In this document: positions 61,730-64,000 of the stretch, piece by piece
How the letters are laid out: every line of letters starts with the position of its first letter
Position numbering within the stretch: position 1 is the first letter of the stretch
The notes under the pieces: model-generated
Databases searched by the model: none
The model's input: the letters and a program-made list of their open reading frames with translations, nothing else
What the model was told of the DNA's origin: nothing
Program-made: the position numbers and the translations under genes
Assembly: GCF_945605565.1 (NCBI RefSeq)
Contig: NZ_OX216966.1
Location: 4,084,001 to 4,148,000 of the forward strand
Source of the DNA: Paenibacillus dendritiformis
GTDB lineage: Bacteria > Bacillota > Bacilli > Paenibacillales > Paenibacillaceae
Reading direction: 5' to 3'
DNA: 64,000 nt

Positions 61730-62335
61730 CTACTTCGCGGCGCTCTCGGCGGTCTCCTCTTCCGTCTCCGCCGCCGTGGCGCCGCGCGGAAGAATAATGG
61801 AGGCGAGCAGCTCGCTGCCCGTTCCGGCCAACTGAATGCCTGCCGGCAGCTTCAATTCGCTGGCTGTCAGCTTATCCCCCACATTCAGATGAGAAATGTC
61901 GACGGGAATCGAGGTAGGCAGAGCGGAAGGAAGACCTTCGACTTCAAGCTCCACTTCCTGGGTCTGCAATACGCCGCCCACCTTCGTGCCGGCTGCCACC
62001 CCTTGATAATCCAGCGCGATCTTGACGCGCAGCGGCTTGTTCTCGGACACCTGCTGGATATCGAGATGGATCCAGTTGCCCCAGCGCTCTTGCACCGCTT
62101 TGATAACGGCAGGAATTGTCTTGTCTTCGACCTTCAGGTGGAACAATTCGGAACGACTCGTACGCACAAACTTATAGACTTCCTTCGCATCCAAATGTAT
62201 TGGAACTCCCTCCATGGACGGACCGTAGACAACGGCCGGAATCCGCCCGCTCTTGCGCAGGCTCCGGATGGAGGAACGATTGAAATCCGTTCTCCGTTCT
62301 GCGGTAAGTTGAGAAGTATTGCCGTGTGCACTCAT
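61730..62335 (-). CDS. rplY: 50S ribosomal protein bL25 (CTC form)
   Basis: 201 residues: N-terminal 5S-rRNA-binding bL25 domain (about 8-95, RSLRKSGRIPAVVYGPSMEG; WIHLDIQQVSENKPLRVKIA) and the C-terminal TL5/CTC beta domain (about 100-190, ELEVEGLPSALPTSIPVDIS), with a Glu/Ala-rich tail. In Bacillus Ctc is part of the general-stress response. I start at the ATG at 62335, where AAGGAGG lies ten bases upstream; an in-frame start 12 codons further up is less likely. Confidence 0.94.
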   Translation of the reverse strand: MSAHGNTSQLTAERRTDFNRSSIRSLRKSGRIPAVVYGPSMEGVPIHLDAKEVYKFVRTSRSELFHLKVEDKTIPAVIKAVQERWGNWIHLDIQQVSENKPLRVKIALDYQGVAAGTKVGGVLQTQEVELEVEGLPSALPTSIPVDISHLNVGDKLTASELKLPAGIQLAGTGSELLASIILPRGATAAETEEETAESAAK

Positions 62336-62462
62336 GACATAACAACCTCCTTCAATGTTCCCTATGCTCACAGAAGATGTGAAGTAAAAATAGGGTTATA
62401 GATCAACTTACCCATTGCGGAGCGGAGTGAAACAGCTTATTTCTAAAGATTTGATCATATAA

Positions 62463-62732
62463 TTATTTTCTCAGATGAAACGACAGCGTTCCCCGCTTCG
62501 ATTCGGCGGCCTCCTGCCGGTAATACCGCTTCCCTGTCGCGGGATCATAGTACACCGTAACAATCTGCCCGGTCGAGGGATCGCGGGATATTTCCCGTGT
62601 CGGGATGCAGCCGTCCGGCACCTCCTCCGCCTGTTCCAGATGCAGTCTGCGGTCCTTCTTCCTGGCAACCAGCAGCAGGATAAGGAAGAGTATGAGCTGG
62701 AAGCCGAAATACGCCAATATCCACTTCAGCAT
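62463..62732 (-). CDS. Small membrane protein following the YbjQ-like gene
   Basis: 89 residues. One N-terminal membrane span (WILAYFGFQLILFLILLLVA) and a basic, soluble C-terminal part containing DPSTGQIVTVYYDPATGKRY, a turn-rich motif also seen in other short Paenibacillus membrane proteins. GGAGGAGGAG precedes the ATG at 62732, and the gene overlaps the end of the YbjQ-like gene by seven bases, so the two form an operon. Function unknown. Confidence 0.8.
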   Translation of the reverse strand: MLKWILAYFGFQLILFLILLLVARKKDRRLHLEQAEEVPDGCIPTREISRDPSTGQIVTVYYDPATGKRYYRQEAAESKRGTLSFHLRK

Positions 62733-63055
62733 GGCGTCTCCTCCTCCAGGATCACCGCTGTGCCATAGGCGACAATCTCGCTCATCCTGTTCCCCGCCTC
62801 CCCCGAATCGAAGCGTACCATCACGATGCCGTTGGCGCCCATCATCCGGGCGTTGGCCACCATCCGATCCAGCGCCTGCTTGCGCGCGTCTTCCAGCATC
62901 TCGGTATATTGACGAATCTCCCCGCCGACCAGGCTTTTCACGGCGGCGGCAATATCTTTGCCGATGCCGCGCGATCGGACCGTCAGGCCGAAGACGGGGC
63001 CGATCGCCTCCTTCACTTTCCAGTTCGGGGGTCGTTCTGTAGTGACGATGATCAT
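62726..63055 (-). CDS. YbjQ/UPF0145 family protein
   Basis: 109 residues, complete. The family pattern is clear: MIIVTTERPPNWKVKEAIGP, GLTVRSRGIGKDIAAAVKSL, GGEIRQYTEMLEDARKQALD and GANGIVMVRFD ... SEIVAYGTAV. UPF0145 proteins form pentamers and have been described as heavy-metal-binding-like, but the function is unknown. AGGAGAG precedes the ATG. Confidence 0.92.
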   Translation of the reverse strand: MIIVTTERPPNWKVKEAIGPVFGLTVRSRGIGKDIAAAVKSLVGGEIRQYTEMLEDARKQALDRMVANARMMGANGIVMVRFDSGEAGNRMSEIVAYGTAVILEEETPC

Positions 63056-63256
63056 GGGCTAGTCTCTCCTTCTCATCATTGCATGGTATAGATGATACGA
63101 GAGAGCCGGGCGCATCGTTCAATTCGGCGAAGCAAATTATAATTAACGTCATTAATAGTTGTAAATTTGCCGGATTGCTCATGGCGGTATCGAATAGGAA
63201 CCCATATTAACAGCATATAGTTTACATAATATTTATTATGTTCTCTCCATTGGCGT

Positions 63257-64000
63257 TCACCGGCTGCGAATCAGCTGCGGAAGCAGCTTCAGCGCATGCT
63301 CCAGCTCCGCTAGCGACGCATAGGCATAGGACAAGCGCAGCTGCCGGACGGCGGAACGGTCATACAGCACCCCGGGATTCAATAAAATGCCGTGCTTCAA
63401 AGCCTGGTTGAACAGCCGCTGCACCGGAATCGGCGATCTGAGGCTCACCCAGACATAGAAGCCCCCCTCCGGTCTCGACCAGTCGGCAATATCCGACCAG
63501 TGGGCGTCCAGCAGCGCCAGCATGGCGTCGCGCCGCTCCCGCAGCCGCTTCCCTATATGCTCCAAATGCGGCAAATGCATGCCGGACGCGAACCACATTT
63601 TGGCTGCCTGCTGCGACAAGGAGCTGGAGCCGTAGTCGGTCTGCATTTTGATGTCGGCCAACCGCTCAATGACCGGCTCGGGTCCGACCACCCAGCCGAT
63701 CCGCAAGCCGGGACTGACCGCTTTCGACATCGTGCCCACATGCAGGACGATTCCATGCTCATCGCGTGACTTCAACGGCGCCGGAGGCTCCCGATCGAGC
63801 CATAGTTCCTGGTATGCGCCGTCTTCCAGTACCGGCAGCCCGATTGTCTCGCATAACGTCAGCAGCTGCTGGCGGCGTGACTCGCTCATCACCGTTCCGG
63901 TCGGATTGTGGAAGGTCGGAATCGTATACAGCATCGAGGCGCGATAGGTCCGCCAGCACCGCTCCAGCTCGGACAGCCGCAGCCCTCCTTCGTCCACCGG
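63257..64000 (-). CDS. PLP-dependent aminotransferase (class I/MocR-like), partial
   Basis: The C-terminal 248 codons are visible; the gene runs off the right edge. The fold-type I aminotransferase signature is present: TIPTFHNPTGTVMSESRRQQ, the Asp/Tyr pair in VLEDGAYQELW, the PLP lysine in HVGTMSKAVSPGLRIGWVVG and the substrate arginine near LRLSYAYAS. It could be a free 2-aminoadipate-type aminotransferase or the catalytic half of a MocR (GntR-aminotransferase) regulator; the N-terminus that would decide is missing. Confidence 0.88.
   Translation of the reverse strand, partial: PVDEGGLRLSELERCWRTYRASMLYTIPTFHNPTGTVMSESRRQQLLTLCETIGLPVLEDGAYQELWLDREPPAPLKSRDEHGIVLHVGTMSKAVSPGLRIGWVVGPEPVIERLADIKMQTDYGSSSLSQQAAKMWFASGMHLPHLEHIGKRLRERRDAMLALLDAHWSDIADWSRPEGGFYVWVSLRSPIPVQRLFNQALKHGILLNPGVLYDRSAVRQLRLSYAYASLAELEHALKLLPQLIRSR

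Overview
The window reads as a chromosomal segment of a Paenibacillus, most likely from the P. alvei / P. thiaminolyticus / P. dendritiformis group. The reasons are strong AGGAGG-type ribosome binding sites, Bacillus-style operons (bkd/yng leucine breakdown, a yybP-ykoY riboswitch, bL25 of the CTC type) and a secreted cholesterol-dependent cytolysin that closely resembles alveolysin as I remember it. I saw no rRNA, tRNA, prophage or CRISPR array.

Region 1 (1-11 kb) is most of a glycyl-radical microcompartment (GRM) locus on the minus strand, running off the left edge. It has two BMC-H shell proteins, an iron alcohol dehydrogenase, choline trimethylamine-lyase CutC, its activase CutD, a EutS/PduU-type shell protein, EutP-, EutT-, EutJ- and EutQ-like accessory proteins, a small BMC-like protein, a pentameric vertex protein and a BMC-H with a long acidic tail. 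CutC would split choline into trimethylamine and acetaldehyde inside the shell, and the alcohol dehydrogenase would reduce acetaldehyde to ethanol. A LicA/choline-kinase-like gene is transcribed divergently from a shared 317-bp control region.

Region 2 (11-24 kb) holds a secreted protein, a methyltransferase, and a seven-gene operon: ECF sigma factor, membrane-anchored putative anti-sigma factor, two sugar-type ABC permeases, a HlyD-like adaptor, a solute-binding lipoprotein and a second lipoprotein. The cytolysin gene and a macrolide-type glycosyltransferase follow. Region 3 (24-34.5 kb) is a nine-gene branched-chain/leucine catabolic operon (E1 alpha, E1 beta, E2, acyl-CoA dehydrogenase, biotin carboxylase, biotin carrier, HMG-CoA lyase, enoyl-CoA hydratase, carboxyltransferase), with a LysR gene beyond its terminator.

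Region 4 (34.5-48 kb) is mixed: a FAD amine oxidase, small secreted proteins, a redox-stress cluster (FrnE-like DsbA, nitroreductase, SnoaL-like protein; divergent DoxX) with twin 19-bp palindromic operators, an ArsR/MFS pair, a VTT membrane protein, a two-component system and an aminoglycoside nucleotidyltransferase. Region 5 (48-50 kb) is an IS110-family element inserted into a dispersed repeat; an uninterrupted relative of that repeat lies at 13.4-13.8 kb, which lets the element's ends be read.

Region 6 (50-64 kb) holds an MFS transporter, an M3-like peptidase, an azoreductase, a GAF-kinase/NarL two-component system, VanW, small membrane and zinc-ribbon proteins, a yybP-ykoY (Mn2+) riboswitch placed unusually ahead of the zinc-ribbon gene, an Eis-like acetyltransferase, a VanY-type carboxypeptidase, bL25, a YbjQ-family protein and a truncated aminotransferase at the right edge.
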